NCBI RefSeq assembly: GCF_000012365.1
Contig: NC_007650.1
Span: 1,178,001 to 1,242,000 of the forward strand
Source of the DNA: Burkholderia thailandensis E264
GTDB taxonomy: Bacteria > Pseudomonadota > Gammaproteobacteria > Burkholderiales > Burkholderiaceae
Reading direction: 5' to 3'
Length of the DNA: 64,000 nucleotides
A program made the position numbers and the translations under genes. Positions 42,890 through 52,074 of the stretch are shown here, piece by piece; within the stretch, counting starts at the first letter, position 1, and every line of letters starts with the position of its first letter. The notes beneath the pieces were generated by a model. That model saw nothing but the letters and a program-made list of their open reading frames with translations. It did not search any database and was not told the DNA's origin.

Positions 42890-43709
42890 AATCCGCGCTG
42901 ACCATCGACTCGGCGCGGCTCAATTCGATGTCCGTCCGGACGCACTGGAGCGGTGGAATCCCGATGTGCGATCTGCTGTGGCTGACGATGCCGCGTCGAT
43001 CTCGATTTACGACTCGATCGGCGACAACTGGGAAGGCACTGGCGTTACCGCGAAGCGGATCAGCGCTGCGCTGCGCAACATCGGCGCGCGCGATGTAGCG
43101 GTGAACGTCAATTCGCCCGGCGGCGATTTCTTCGAGGGCGTCGCGATCTACAACCTGCTGCGTGAGCACAAGGCCAAGGTGACGATCAACGTCATGGGGC
43201 TGGCGGCCTCCGCAGCGTCGGTGATCGCGATGGCCGGCGACGAGATCCTGATGGGCGATGGCGCGTTCCTGATGATTCACAACGCATGGGCTGTCGCGAT
43301 CGGCAACAGGCACGACATGACGGCTGCTGCAGCGACGCTCGCGCCGTTCGATGCAGCGATGGCGAAGCTGTACGCGCAGCGCGCGGGGATTCCGGAGGCA
43401 ACGGCCGCTGCGATGATGGACAGGGAAACGTGGATCGGGGCCGATCAAGCGGTCGACGACGGTTTCGCGACGGGAAAGCTCGATAGCGCGTCCGTCGTAG
43501 CAGAAACGAATGCGAGTGCCGGCCGGAAGGCAATGGCTCTCATCGAGGCATCGATGGCGCGTGCGGGCTACTCCCGATCCGTGCGCCGCGATGCACTCAA
43601 AGCCCTATTCGACGGCAAGCCGGGCGCTGCCACCGGAAACGCCACGCCGGGCGCTGGCGACGAAGTTGCAGCTTCGCTGCATACCCTCATCAACGCTCTT
43701 CAAGGATGA
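42867..43709 (+). CDS. ClpP-like prohead protease (S14)
   Basis: A 280-aa protein. ClpP fold with NVNSPGGDFFEGVAIYNLL, nucleophile S115 in INVMGLAASAASVIAMAG and H138 in AFLMIHNAWA. It matures the prohead by cleaving the capsid delta domain. The C-terminal 60 residues (RKAMALIEASMARAGYSRSV onward) are a scaffold-like extension. Overlap with portal suggests coupled translation. Confidence 0.94.
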   Translation: MSLLQLPEIRADHRLGAAQFDVRPDALERWNPDVRSAVADDAASISIYDSIGDNWEGTGVTAKRISAALRNIGARDVAVNVNSPGGDFFEGVAIYNLLREHKAKVTINVMGLAASAASVIAMAGDEILMGDGAFLMIHNAWAVAIGNRHDMTAAAATLAPFDAAMAKLYAQRAGIPEATAAAMMDRETWIGADQAVDDGFATGKLDSASVVAETNASAGRKAMALIEASMARAGYSRSVRRDALKALFDGKPGAATGNATPGAGDEVAASLHTLINALQG

Positions 43710-43713
43710 CAAG

Positions 43714-44991
43714 TTGAGCAAAAAACTTCTAATTACCGCGCTCGCGGCAGCCCTGTCGGGCACGGCTGGTGCGGTGCCGCGCGGCATCATGTCCGTGCGC
43801 GCCGAGACTCCGGGCGAAATCAAAGCCCTGATCGACAATTTGCAGAAAGCGTTTCACGATTTCAAGGCTGAGCATACGAGGCAACTCGATGCGGTGAGAG
43901 CCGGTCTGCCGATGTCGGACGCTATGGCGAAGGTCGACAAGGTCAGTGCCGATCTCGAAGCACTTCAGGCGGCCGTCGACGAGACCAATATCAAGCTCGC
44001 TGCAGCGCAGATGGGTGCGAACGGCGCGAAGCCGCTGCGCGACGCCGAATATACCGACGCGTTCAACGCTCATTTCAAGCGTGGCGACATCAACGCCGCA
44101 CTTCACAAGGGCGAGGACGGCGAGGGCGGATACCTGACGCCGATCGAGTGGGACCGCTCGATCACGAAGAAGCTCGTGCAGATCTCGCCGATGCGTCAAC
44201 TGTGCCGCGTTCAGTCGGTTTCGAAGGCCGGCTTTTCGAAGCTGTTCAACATGGGAGGCACGGCAAGTGGGTGGGTCGGTGAAGCCGACGATCGCCCGCA
44301 AACGGGCACGGCCGCGTTTGCGTCGCTCGCGTTCGGGCACGGCGAGATTTACGCGAATCCCGCCGCGACGCAGGGCATTCTCGACGACAGCGAAATCGAT
44401 CTCGAATCGTGGCTCGCCGAAGAGGTGCAAACTGAATTCGCGAAGCAGGAGGGACGGGCATTCCTCGCCGGTGATGGTACGAAGAAGCCGACCGGCATTC
44501 TTACGTACGTGGACGGCGGCGCAAACGCGAAGAAGCATCCATTCGGGGCGATCGGGGTGGTGAACAGCGGCGCTGCCGCGGGCATCACGTCGGACGGCAT
44601 CATCGATCTGATCTACGATCTGCCGAGCGCGTTCACGGGCAACGCGCGCTTCACGATGAACCGCAATACGCAACGAGCGGTACGCAAGCTGAAAGACGGC
44701 CAAGGCAATTACCTGTGGCAACCGTCGTACGTTGCTGGCCAGCCGGCGACGCTCGCGGGCTACCCCGTGACGGAAGTGCCCGACATGCCGGATGTCGCGG
44801 CGAACTCAACGCCGATTCTCTTCGGCGACTTCATGCAGACGTATCTGATCATCGATCGCATCGGCGTGCGCGTGCTGCGCGATCCGTATACGGCGAAACC
44901 GTACGTCCTGTTCTATACGACGAAGCGCGTCGGTGGCGGCCTGCTTAATCCGCAGCCGATGCGCGCGCTGAAGGTGGCGGTGAGCGCGTAA
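43714..44991 (+). CDS. HK97-type major capsid protein, TTG start
   Basis: A 425-aa protein beginning at a TTG (43714), with AAGGA 7-8 nt upstream. No other start fits. The N-terminal 110 residues include a coiled-coil delta/scaffold region (IKALIDNLQKAFHDFKAEHTRQLDAVRAG). The mature shell domain follows: EGGYLTPIEWDRSITKKL, QEGRAFLAGDGTKKPTGILTY, and FGDFMQTYLIIDRIGVRVLRDPYT. A rare start codon on the most expressed virion gene is unusual. A strong terminator follows. Confidence 0.93.
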   Translation: MSKKLLITALAAALSGTAGAVPRGIMSVRAETPGEIKALIDNLQKAFHDFKAEHTRQLDAVRAGLPMSDAMAKVDKVSADLEALQAAVDETNIKLAAAQMGANGAKPLRDAEYTDAFNAHFKRGDINAALHKGEDGEGGYLTPIEWDRSITKKLVQISPMRQLCRVQSVSKAGFSKLFNMGGTASGWVGEADDRPQTGTAAFASLAFGHGEIYANPAATQGILDDSEIDLESWLAEEVQTEFAKQEGRAFLAGDGTKKPTGILTYVDGGANAKKHPFGAIGVVNSGAAAGITSDGIIDLIYDLPSAFTGNARFTMNRNTQRAVRKLKDGQGNYLWQPSYVAGQPATLAGYPVTEVPDMPDVAANSTPILFGDFMQTYLIIDRIGVRVLRDPYTAKPYVLFYTTKRVGGGLLNPQPMRALKVAVSA

Positions 44992-45018
44992 CGAGCCAAT
45001 CGAATGGGAAGCGGGGTT

Positions 45019-45048
45019 GAAGGGGCACTTGTGGCCCCTTCTTTTTTT
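45019..45048 (+). terminator. Terminator after the capsid gene
   Basis: GAAGGGGC (45019-45026) pairs with GCCCCTTC (45034-45041), followed by seven Ts. It lies inside the late operon, directly before the ribosome site of the next gene, so it probably attenuates downstream transcription. Confidence 0.85.
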
Positions 45049-45062
45049 GCAGGAGGGATTGT

Positions 45063-45227
45063 ATGGCGAAGCTCATCAAGCCGTTCAAGGGCGTTAAGAA
45101 CGGCGAAATCTATCCAACCTTGCTCGAGGTTGGCGAAGAATGCCCGCCCGAGCTGGAAGACGGCGCGCGCGAACTCGGCGCGCTTGAGGGCGCGGATGAC
45201 AAGAAGCCGGCCACGGCGAAGAAGTAA
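45063..45227 (+). CDS. Small head-region protein (54 aa)
   Basis: The ATG follows AGGAGG by 6 nt. Product: AKLIKPFKGVKNGEIYPTLLEVG, then EECPPELEDGARELGALEG and a Lys-rich end. It matches the small proteins often found between capsid and head-tail connector genes, whose role is not clear. Confidence 0.7.
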   Translation: MAKLIKPFKGVKNGEIYPTLLEVGEECPPELEDGARELGALEGADDKKPATAKK

Positions 45228-45230
45228 GCG

Positions 45231-45572
45231 ATGGCACTTGTCGAACTGAAACTTGCGCTGGGATTTCTGCGCCAAGACGCTGGCATCGAGGATGACGTCG
45301 TGCAAGTGCTACTCGACGGCGCGGCGCAATCCGCGATCGACTACCTAAATCGTCAGGTGTATGAGTCCACGGAAGCAATGGAAGCGGCAATTGGCGCCGG
45401 CACTGCGGGTGATAACCCGATGGTGGTCAACGCCGCTATCAGGGCGGCAATCCTCAAAACGATGGCGGAACTGTATGTGAATCGCGAGGACTCCACTGCC
45501 GGCGTCGTCGCAGAACTTCCGTTCAATGCGCGGACGCTTTTGCGGCCGCACAGAATCATTCCCGGAGTGTAG
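45231..45572 (+). CDS. Head-tail connector (HK97 gp6-like)
   Basis: A 113-aa helical adaptor: LKLALGFLRQDAGIEDDVVQVLLDGAAQSAIDYLNRQ, then AAIRAAILKTMAELYVNREDS and FNARTLLRPHRI, the gp6/DnaT-like adaptor pattern. It binds beneath the portal. Three bases after the previous stop. Confidence 0.9.
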   Translation: MALVELKLALGFLRQDAGIEDDVVQVLLDGAAQSAIDYLNRQVYESTEAMEAAIGAGTAGDNPMVVNAAIRAAILKTMAELYVNREDSTAGVVAELPFNARTLLRPHRIIPGV

Positions 45573-45574
45573 AC

Positions 45575-45904
45575 GTGCTGCGAGCAAGTGGGCTAACCGA
45601 GTTCATCATCGTTGAGCGCCCGAGCGGCGAGAAGAACGAGAACGACGAACCGATTCCGAGTGCCTGGATTGAGCGTGCTCGATTGTGGGCCAACGTTCGC
45701 TTCCTGAGCGGAAAGGAGTATGTCGTATCCGGCGCGGTCCGCGGCTCGGCAGTCGCCAGCATGCGCATTCGCTATCGGGCCGACATCGATGAGCAAATGC
45801 GCGTTCGATACGGTGGCCGGCTCTATGACATCACCGCTGTGCTGCCCGCCCGGGCGCGTGGATACGTCGATCTGTTGGTCAAGGTGGGGGAGAAGTATGT
45901 CTAG
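45575..45904 (+). CDS. Head closure (stopper) protein, GTG start
   Basis: A 109-aa beta-barrel protein of the SPP1 gp16/HK97 gp7 type: EFIIVERPSGEKNENDEPIPSAWIERARLWANV, SMRIRYRADIDEQMRVRYGGRLYDI. GTG start 3 nt after the connector stop. Overlaps the next gene by 8 bp. Confidence 0.88.
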   Translation: MLRASGLTEFIIVERPSGEKNENDEPIPSAWIERARLWANVRFLSGKEYVVSGAVRGSAVASMRIRYRADIDEQMRVRYGGRLYDITAVLPARARGYVDLLVKVGEKYV

Positions 45905-46319
45905 TGTACAGATCGTCGGCTTGAACGACCTTCGAGCCGACTTCGAACGACTCGCGAAATCGCAATCGCGCGCCGTATTACGGAGAGCGACGATCGCGGG
46001 GGCGGCTGTTATCCGCGACGAGGCGCGCAAGCGCGCACCGAAGAAAACCGGGAAGCTGCGCCGCAATATCGTCTCAGCAGCACTTCGGCAGAAAGACGCT
46101 CCGGGCTTGGCGACGGCAGGCGTGCGTGTCCGGGCAAAGGGCAAGGCTGATTCGCCGAACAACGCGTTCTACTGGCGCTTCGACGAGTTCGGCACGCAGC
46201 ACATGAAGGCCCAGCCGTTCATGCGGCCGGCGTTTGACGCGTCGATCGGCGAGGCCGAAGGGGCGATTCGCACCGAGTTGGCGCGCGCGATCGATCAAGC
46301 GCTCGGAGGGCGGCGGTGA
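45897..46319 (+). CDS. HK97 gp10-like tail completion protein
   Basis: A 140-aa protein: VQIVGLNDLRADFERLAKSQ, AVIRDEARKRAPKKTGKLRRNI, YWRFDEFGTQHMKAQPFMRPAFD are the signature blocks of the gp10/neck family. Likely at the head-tail junction. Overlaps both neighbours by a few bases. Confidence 0.92.
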   Translation: MSSVQIVGLNDLRADFERLAKSQSRAVLRRATIAGAAVIRDEARKRAPKKTGKLRRNIVSAALRQKDAPGLATAGVRVRAKGKADSPNNAFYWRFDEFGTQHMKAQPFMRPAFDASIGEAEGAIRTELARAIDQALGGRR

Positions 46320-46663
46320 GCGTGATCGTAATCCGTGACGCCTTGCAGGGCATAGGTGGTGCGAAGGGGTATCTCGGCGTCGCACCGGAGAAGGCGCCGG
46401 CGCGGTATTTCGTCGTCACGCGCGTTCACGGCGCGCTCGATATGGCACTTGCCGGCCCGACTGGTGGCCGTTCTGGTTCGTATCAGATCGACTGCTACGC
46501 ACCGACGTTTACCGACGCGGACCGTCTTGCCGATCTGGCGGTTGATCGCGCGATGTCGGTTCAGGATCGGTTCTCGGTTGGAGGTGTCGACGAGCTGCCG
46601 GACGACTATTCGGCGGACACAGGACTTTTCCGCGTCAGCTTGGAACTGTCGATCGAGTTTTGA
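46316..46663 (+). CDS. Tail terminator-like protein (DUF3168), GTG start
   Basis: A 115-aa protein: VIVIRDALQGIGGAKGYLG, ARYFVVTRVHGALDMALAGPTGGRSGSYQIDCYAP, ADRLADLAVDRAM. This is the DUF3168 pattern of tail-completion proteins, placed in the usual spot before the tail tube gene. Confidence 0.88.
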   Translation: MSVIVIRDALQGIGGAKGYLGVAPEKAPARYFVVTRVHGALDMALAGPTGGRSGSYQIDCYAPTFTDADRLADLAVDRAMSVQDRFSVGGVDELPDDYSADTGLFRVSLELSIEF

Positions 46664-46685
46664 CCTGCGCCACGACAATTCATTT

Positions 46686-46710
46686 GGCCCGCCGTGCGCG
46701 GGCCATTTTT
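46686..46710 (+). terminator. Terminator before the tail tube gene
   Basis: GGCCCGC (46686-46692) pairs with GCGGGCC (46698-46704), followed by ATTTTT. It sits between the neck genes and the tail tube gene, inside the operon. Confidence 0.75.
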
Positions 46711-46725
46711 CATTTGAGAGGGTAT

Positions 46726-47184
46726 ATGGCAGCAGAGAAGAGCAAGCGCACCAAGGCGCAGGGAACCAAGGTCGAGGTGTCGAAAGTTGCGTCGACCGAT
46801 CTCGACGCGGCCGATCTGGTGTTCGTCGATCTTAGTACGACGGGCAAACAGATTCAGTGGCAGGGCGGGCAGTCGGAAGAAATCGACGCGACGACGTTCG
46901 CGAGCGACGAAAAGGAATCGGAGCTCGGCTTGCCCGATCCGGGCGAGTTCTCGGTCGACGGCAATTACCAATCGAACGACGAAGGGCAGAACATTCTGCG
47001 TGCCGCGCGCGCGACGGGCGAAAAGCACGTGTTCCGTGTCACGTTCGCCGACAAATCGCAGTTTCTGTTCGCCGGCATGGTGCGTCAGTACACGTGGGCG
47101 GCGTCGGTCAATGGGCTGATTTCGACGACGTACAGCGTGCGCGTGAGCGGCTCGCCGAAGATCGTGCCACCGCCGGCGGCGTAA
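46726..47184 (+). CDS. Major tail (tube) protein
   Basis: A 152-aa protein from ATG 46726 (GAGAGGG upstream). Tube-protein pattern: VEVSKVASTDLDAADLVFVDLSTTGKQIQWQGGQSEEID, then GEFSVDGNYQSNDEGQNILRAAR and FAGMVRQYTWAASVNGLISTTYSVRVSG. Similar to lambda V-type tube subunits of siphoviruses. Confidence 0.92.
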   Translation: MAAEKSKRTKAQGTKVEVSKVASTDLDAADLVFVDLSTTGKQIQWQGGQSEEIDATTFASDEKESELGLPDPGEFSVDGNYQSNDEGQNILRAARATGEKHVFRVTFADKSQFLFAGMVRQYTWAASVNGLISTTYSVRVSGSPKIVPPPAA

Positions 47185-47205
47185 CTCCCCGATCGCAGAT
47201 AGGAA

Positions 47206-47676
47206 ATGAGCATGGAAAACGAAAACCAAGGCGTGACGAGCCTGCGTGCAGCGGTGCTGAACCCGCTGACCGGTTGGCGGTACGAATTGATGAACGTACC
47301 GGAATGGAATGGCGAAAAGATCGCCGTGCGCGAGCCGACGGTTGGCGATCGCATGTTCTGGATCGAAGCGCTTCGGGACATCGCCGGGGTAACGGAGGGC
47401 GACGACGAAACGGCGGTTCGCGAGAAGTTCACGCGCGCGAGCGACGACGTGCACATGCAGGCGAATGCGCGGCTGTTCGTTCGTGTCGTGTTCGGTGAAA
47501 CGCCGGATGGTTGGCGGCGGCTATTCTCGGACGACGATGCAACCGCGGTCGCGGCTGCGTTCGGCCCCGTGCACAACCGCATCGTCGTGAAGGCGCTCGA
47601 ATTCGGCAAGCTCGACGTCGACCCGGTCGAAGACGCAAAAAAGCCTTCTGCCGAACCCCAGGCCTTCGCTTCCTGA
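47206..47676 (+). CDS. Tail assembly chaperone, first frame (gpG-like)
   Basis: A 156-aa protein: LRAAVLNPLTGWRYELMNVPEWNGEKIAVREPT, DRMFWIEALRD, acidic C-terminal part. In lambdoid phages this chaperone binds the tape measure and is extended by a -1 frameshift into the next frame. The gene ends TGA at 47674-47676, overlapping the ATG of the T frame. A slip site lies at 47637. Confidence 0.9.
   Translation: MSMENENQGVTSLRAAVLNPLTGWRYELMNVPEWNGEKIAVREPTVGDRMFWIEALRDIAGVTEGDDETAVREKFTRASDDVHMQANARLFVRVVFGETPDGWRRLFSDDDATAVAAAFGPVHNRIVVKALEFGKLDVDPVEDAKKPSAEPQAFAS
47637..47643 (+). other. Programmed -1 frameshift site (A AAA AAG)
   Basis: The heptamer A AAA AAG lies with the reading frame as gcA AAA AAG, the same slip sequence as E. 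coli dnaX. A -1 shift leads straight into the open T frame. The G frame would otherwise end 31 bases later. Confidence 0.85.
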
Positions 47677-47960
47677 TGTCGCTCGCGCTGCGGCTCGGCA
47701 AGACGTTGGCCGAGCTGTGCGAGCAGATGTCGTCCGCCGAGCTGAGTCTCTGGATCGGGTACGACGCGGAATCGCCGGTTGCAGACGATCGTGCGGATCT
47801 GCATGCGGCGATGATCGCGGCGGCGGCGTTTCAGTCGCAGGGCGCAAAGGTCAAGGTGTCGGACATGATGCCGAGATGGTCCGGCGAGCCCGCGACGGCG
47901 GAGGGAGAGGAAGGCGGCGGTGATCCGTTTCAAGCCGCCCTGATGCGCATGGCGAAGTAG
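47643..47960 (+). CDS. Tail assembly chaperone, second frame (T extension of GT)
   Basis: Read after the slip, this adds about 105 residues to the G protein, giving a GT fusion of about 251 aa. It contains LRFLMSLALRLGKTLAELCEQMSSAELSLWIGYDAE, AAMIAAAAFQSQGAKVKVSDMMPRW. A separate start at ATG 47676 (overlapping the G stop) exists but would not be needed. The T domain recruits tail tube subunits to the tape measure in lambda. Confidence 0.85.
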   Translation, partial: AFCRTPGLRFLMSLALRLGKTLAELCEQMSSAELSLWIGYDAESPVADDRADLHAAMIAAAAFQSQGAKVKVSDMMPRWSGEPATAEGEEGGGDPFQAALMRMAK

Positions 47961-47973
47961 GCGAGAACACACT

Positions 47974-50900
47974 ATGGCAACAAGCCTTCGCGAGCTGATC
48001 GTCAGCGTTACGGCGAATACGACCGAATACGACCGCCGCATGCGCGGTCTCTCGTCGACGGCCGGCTCGTATTTCAATGCGGTGCGCGATGGCGGGCGCA
48101 CAGCGGATGCGGCGTTTGCCTCGAACGCCGCAAGCGTGCAGGTCACGGTGCGTGCGCTCGACGCGGCGCGCAGTTCGATCCGCGAATACGCACAAGCCGC
48201 CGCAGCGGCGTTCGGCGTGCATCAGTTGATCGAGTACGCCGACGAATGGACGAACCTGAGCAATCGCCTTCGGATCGTCACGCGTGACGAGATCGATTTC
48301 GCGATTGCGCAGAACGACGTGCTGCGCATCGCGCGCGACACACGGCAACCGCTCGACGCGACGGCCGAGCTGTATCAGCGGATCGCAAACAACGCGTCGC
48401 ATCTCGGGTTGTCTATCAAACAGGTCGGCCCGCTTGTCACCACGATCAGCAAGGCGGTCGCGTTGTCGGGTGTCTCGGCAGATACTGCTCGTATGGGGCT
48501 CGTGCAGCTTGGACAAGCGTTCGCGGCGGGGCAGTTGCGCGGTCAGGATCTGAATAGCGTGCTCGAAGAGTTGCCGGGTGTCGCGGATGCTATCGCGCGC
48601 GGCATGGGCAAGAGTTCGGCGCAGCTCAAGTCGATGGCCGAAGAGGGAAAGCTGACCGTCGGTAATCTCGTCGAGGCGCTGACGCGCGCGGCGGGCGGCA
48701 CGGATACTCTGTTCGAGAAAATGCAGGCGACGGTCGGGCAGACGATGACGCGCCTGCAGACGGAGATCGTCAAGTATATCGGCGAGTCGGATCAAGCGAC
48801 GGGCGCGAGCGCGAGGCTTGCGCAGGGAATCGCGTACGTCGCAGAGCACCTCGACGGCATCGTGAAGCTCGGCGTGTCGCTCGCGGCTGGGCGGATCGCC
48901 GTGTACTTTGGGCAATCCGCAGTCGCGGCGACGCAGGCGGCGACAGCGTGGGTCGGCGCCCGGCGAGCGCTCGTCGAGGAGACGATCAAGCAACACGAGG
49001 CGGCACAGGCAGCGCTCGCCAAAGCGCAGGGCGATCGCGCTGCCGCGGCGGCGAAGCTTCAGAACGCGCAAGCGGCGGAGGCTTCAGCGCAGGCCGAGCT
49101 CGCGGGCATGCGAGCGATGCGCGAAAGCCTTGCGATGCAGTCGGCATTGACGGCTGGCTCGATCAAGTACACGGAAGCGAAGCTTGCCGAAGCGCGGGCG
49201 GTCGAGGCGACGGCGCAAGCTCACGTCGCAACGGCGCGCGCCAACGTCGCCGGCAGTCAGGAAATCGGCGCGCGCATCGCGGGCACGCCGTACGCGGCGA
49301 TCATCGCTCGCGAGACGGCAGCCGCGCAGCAGGAGCTCGAACGCGCCGAAGCGTCGCTCGCGCTTGCACTGCAGCGGCGTACGGCGCTTGAGGCGGCAGC
49401 GAAGCAAGGCACGATCGACAAAGCGCGTTATACGGCGTCGCTGGCCGAGACGGACCGCGGCCTTGCGCAAGCCGAGCGTGATGTCGCGCTTGCCACGCAG
49501 GCTCGTGAGCGAGCGGAACGCGCGGCGACCGCGACCGCGGCGGGTCTGAAGACGGCGACCGAAAGCGCGGCGACGGCGCAGACGGCGCTCGCGCGTACGG
49601 GCACGATGATGCGCTCGGTTGGTTCCGGCTTGCTGGCGGCGGTCGGCGGCTTACCGGGGATTCTGGCGACCGTGGGCACGGTGGCGCTTGGGGCTGCCGC
49701 GAACTGGCTGCTGTTTCGCGACAACGCGAGCAGCGCGACGTCGAGTCTGATCGACATGCAGGCGCCGCTCGATCAGATCATCGACAAATATCGGCAACTG
49801 ACGCCGCTGTTACAGGAATCTGAGCGGCTGCGCACGAAGCAAGAGGCGTCGCGGGCGGCCGATGACGCGCAGTCGGCATATCGGAGTTTGGCGACGCGGG
49901 CGGCGCAAAGTGTCATGGTGCCGGCGTTTGGCGATGCGCCGTCGGTGGTCTCGGATGCCGATCAGGCAGCGCTCGATCGATTCCTCGCCGGCCTGGATCG
50001 CCTCAAGACGTCGAACCTCGGCGTCGACGAGAAATCGCGCGAGATCGGGCGACTGATCGACCGCTTCGTGTCGGCGACGAGCGGCGGCGAAGCGCTGCGC
50101 GAGGAACTGGTGCGCGCCGCGGGTGCGATCGACACGGCGGGCCTCGCTTCGCAGAAAGGCGCACAGGCACTCGCTGCAATGGATGCTGCGGCAAGGGGGG
50201 CCGCCGAGGGCGTTCGGCTGCTTTCTGACGCCAACAACTTCTTCGCCGGAGGCATGGCATCGGAGGCGTGGGAGAAATACGTCCACAAGCTCAGGGAAGA
50301 ATCCGACGTCATCGGTATGACGGCCCGCCAGAAGGCCGAGTACGAAGCGCGGACGAAGGGCGCGAATGATGCGCAGGCCCGCATGGCCGGCCTCGTCGCC
50401 GGACGAGCGGACGCATACAAGTCGCTCGAAAAAGCGATTGCCGACAAGGATGCGAAAGCCGCAGCGGGGGCGCGAACCAACATCGACAATCTGACGCGCG
50501 AACTCGCGCTGATGAATCAGCAAATGGTGGTCGCTGCGGCGTTGGCTGATTTTCAGGCGGCTATCCGCACTAATAACTTTGGCAAGTTCGCAAAGTACGG
50601 TTTCGGCGAGAAATCGGGCGACGTGGAGCTCGCTGCAATGGTCGCGCGAGCGGAGGCGAACGGCCGCGGACAGCAGGCGTTCGACGAGACAATCGCGTCC
50701 GCGGCGGCACAGACGGCGCGTGTATCCACCAACGCCGCGGCGGCCCGCGTAACGAAGGGCGGTGGCGTTCATTCGCTGGAAAGCGAGCGCATGCTCGACA
50801 ACATCCGGCAGCGGATCGCGCAACTGCGCGTCGAGGCGGTCGCAACCGACAAGCTGACGCAGTCGCAAAAGGATCTCCTCGCGTTCGATCAAAAGGTGAC

Positions 50901-52074
50901 GGATCTGCGCAGCAAGCGCAAGAAGCTGTCGGACGACGACAAGAGCCTGCTTCGCGATCAGCAGGCGATTCGCGGGATGTACGAGCAAGCGTCGCAACTG
51001 GAAAAGGAGGTGCGCTATCGCGACGCGATCAACAAGCTGAAGGAGCGCAGTGCGCAGATCGACGCGGAGCTCGGTGACTACGCGGCCGAGCGTCAGCGTG
51101 ACGTGCAGCGCGAACTCGGGGCGATGTCGATGGGTGACAACGCGCGCGAGCTGAATCAGGCCATCAATCGCGTGAGCGACGAGTTTCGCCGTCGACGGGA
51201 CGAACTGACGAAGGGCGCGCGAAAGGACGGCACGCTGGGTTCGCCCGAGTACATCGCCGAGATCGAGCGCATCAACACGGCCGAGGCGGAGCAGGTCGCG
51301 CGCGAGCGCGGCTATCTCGAGCAGCGGCTCGCGTTGCAGGCCGACTGGCGCGTCGGCGTGAAGCGGGCGATGGCGGTCTATCAGGAATCCGCGCAGAACG
51401 CAGCGCAGATGGCCGAGGAGGCGCTGACGAGTTCGTTCCGCAATGCCGAGGATGCACTCGTGTCGTTCGCGGCGTCGGGCAAGCTCAATTTCCGCGGACT
51501 GATTGACAGCATGATCGCCGACCTCGCGCGGTTTTCGGCGCGTGCGGCGATGTCTCAGGTGTTCGGAGCGATCGGCTCCGCTTTGGGATTCGGCGGTGTC
51601 TCTGATGCCGTCGGCGCGCTCGGTGGTGCGGCAAGCGCGGCTGTCGGCTCGAACGCCTACGGCTTTCATCTCGCGACGGGCGGGGCGGTGTGGGGACCGG
51701 GCACGTCCACGAGCGACAGCATCCCGGCGCAGCTTTCGAACGGCGAGTTCGTGGTCCGCGCCGCAGTGGTGTCGCAGCCGGGCGTGCGCGCACACCTTGA
51801 GCGATTGAACGCAGGGGGGCGATCCGGCTTCGCGCGATTCGCCGCGGGTGGGCTCGTTGGCGGGAGCGCGGGAGGAGGGGATTCGCCGGCGCGCAACGGC
51901 GGGATCTCGGTCAGCGCGCCAGTTTCGATCGAGGGCGGATCGTCGAACCCCGCGAGCCTGATCGCGGTTGGGGAGTTCCGAAAGATGCTGGAACAGATGA
52001 TACGCGAGCTCATACAACGTGAACGCCGGCAGGGCGGAACCTTGTGGAGAGCGCAAAACGGGATTGCAGGATGA
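47974..52074 (+). CDS. Tape measure protein
   Basis: A 1366-aa protein, which sets tail length. N-terminal tape-measure domain: LRELIVSVTANTTEYDRRMRGL, YADEWTNLSNRLRIVT, DLNSVLEELPGVADAIARGMG. Then a long Ala/Glu/Arg coiled coil (about 325-525), a hydrophobic patch near 540-575 (LLAAVGGLPGILATVGTVALGAAANWLLF) of the sort that crosses membranes during injection, more coiled coil, and a C-terminal lambda-H-like segment (FRGLIDSMIADLARFSARAAM, FATGGAVWGPGT). Largest gene of the window. Confidence 0.95.
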   Translation: MATSLRELIVSVTANTTEYDRRMRGLSSTAGSYFNAVRDGGRTADAAFASNAASVQVTVRALDAARSSIREYAQAAAAAFGVHQLIEYADEWTNLSNRLRIVTRDEIDFAIAQNDVLRIARDTRQPLDATAELYQRIANNASHLGLSIKQVGPLVTTISKAVALSGVSADTARMGLVQLGQAFAAGQLRGQDLNSVLEELPGVADAIARGMGKSSAQLKSMAEEGKLTVGNLVEALTRAAGGTDTLFEKMQATVGQTMTRLQTEIVKYIGESDQATGASARLAQGIAYVAEHLDGIVKLGVSLAAGRIAVYFGQSAVAATQAATAWVGARRALVEETIKQHEAAQAALAKAQGDRAAAAAKLQNAQAAEASAQAELAGMRAMRESLAMQSALTAGSIKYTEAKLAEARAVEATAQAHVATARANVAGSQEIGARIAGTPYAAIIARETAAAQQELERAEASLALALQRRTALEAAAKQGTIDKARYTASLAETDRGLAQAERDVALATQARERAERAATATAAGLKTATESAATAQTALARTGTMMRSVGSGLLAAVGGLPGILATVGTVALGAAANWLLFRDNASSATSSLIDMQAPLDQIIDKYRQLTPLLQESERLRTKQEASRAADDAQSAYRSLATRAAQSVMVPAFGDAPSVVSDADQAALDRFLAGLDRLKTSNLGVDEKSREIGRLIDRFVSATSGGEALREELVRAAGAIDTAGLASQKGAQALAAMDAAARGAAEGVRLLSDANNFFAGGMASEAWEKYVHKLREESDVIGMTARQKAEYEARTKGANDAQARMAGLVAGRADAYKSLEKAIADKDAKAAAGARTNIDNLTRELALMNQQMVVAAALADFQAAIRTNNFGKFAKYGFGEKSGDVELAAMVARAEANGRGQQAFDETIASAAAQTARVSTNAAAARVTKGGGVHSLESERMLDNIRQRIAQLRVEAVATDKLTQSQKDLLAFDQKVTDLRSKRKKLSDDDKSLLRDQQAIRGMYEQASQLEKEVRYRDAINKLKERSAQIDAELGDYAAERQRDVQRELGAMSMGDNARELNQAINRVSDEFRRRRDELTKGARKDGTLGSPEYIAEIERINTAEAEQVARERGYLEQRLALQADWRVGVKRAMAVYQESAQNAAQMAEEALTSSFRNAEDALVSFAASGKLNFRGLIDSMIADLARFSARAAMSQVFGAIGSALGFGGVSDAVGALGGAASAAVGSNAYGFHLATGGAVWGPGTSTSDSIPAQLSNGEFVVRAAVVSQPGVRAHLERLNAGGRSGFARFAAGGLVGGSAGGGDSPARNGGISVSAPVSIEGGSSNPASLIAVGEFRKMLEQMIRELIQRERRQGGTLWRAQNGIAG

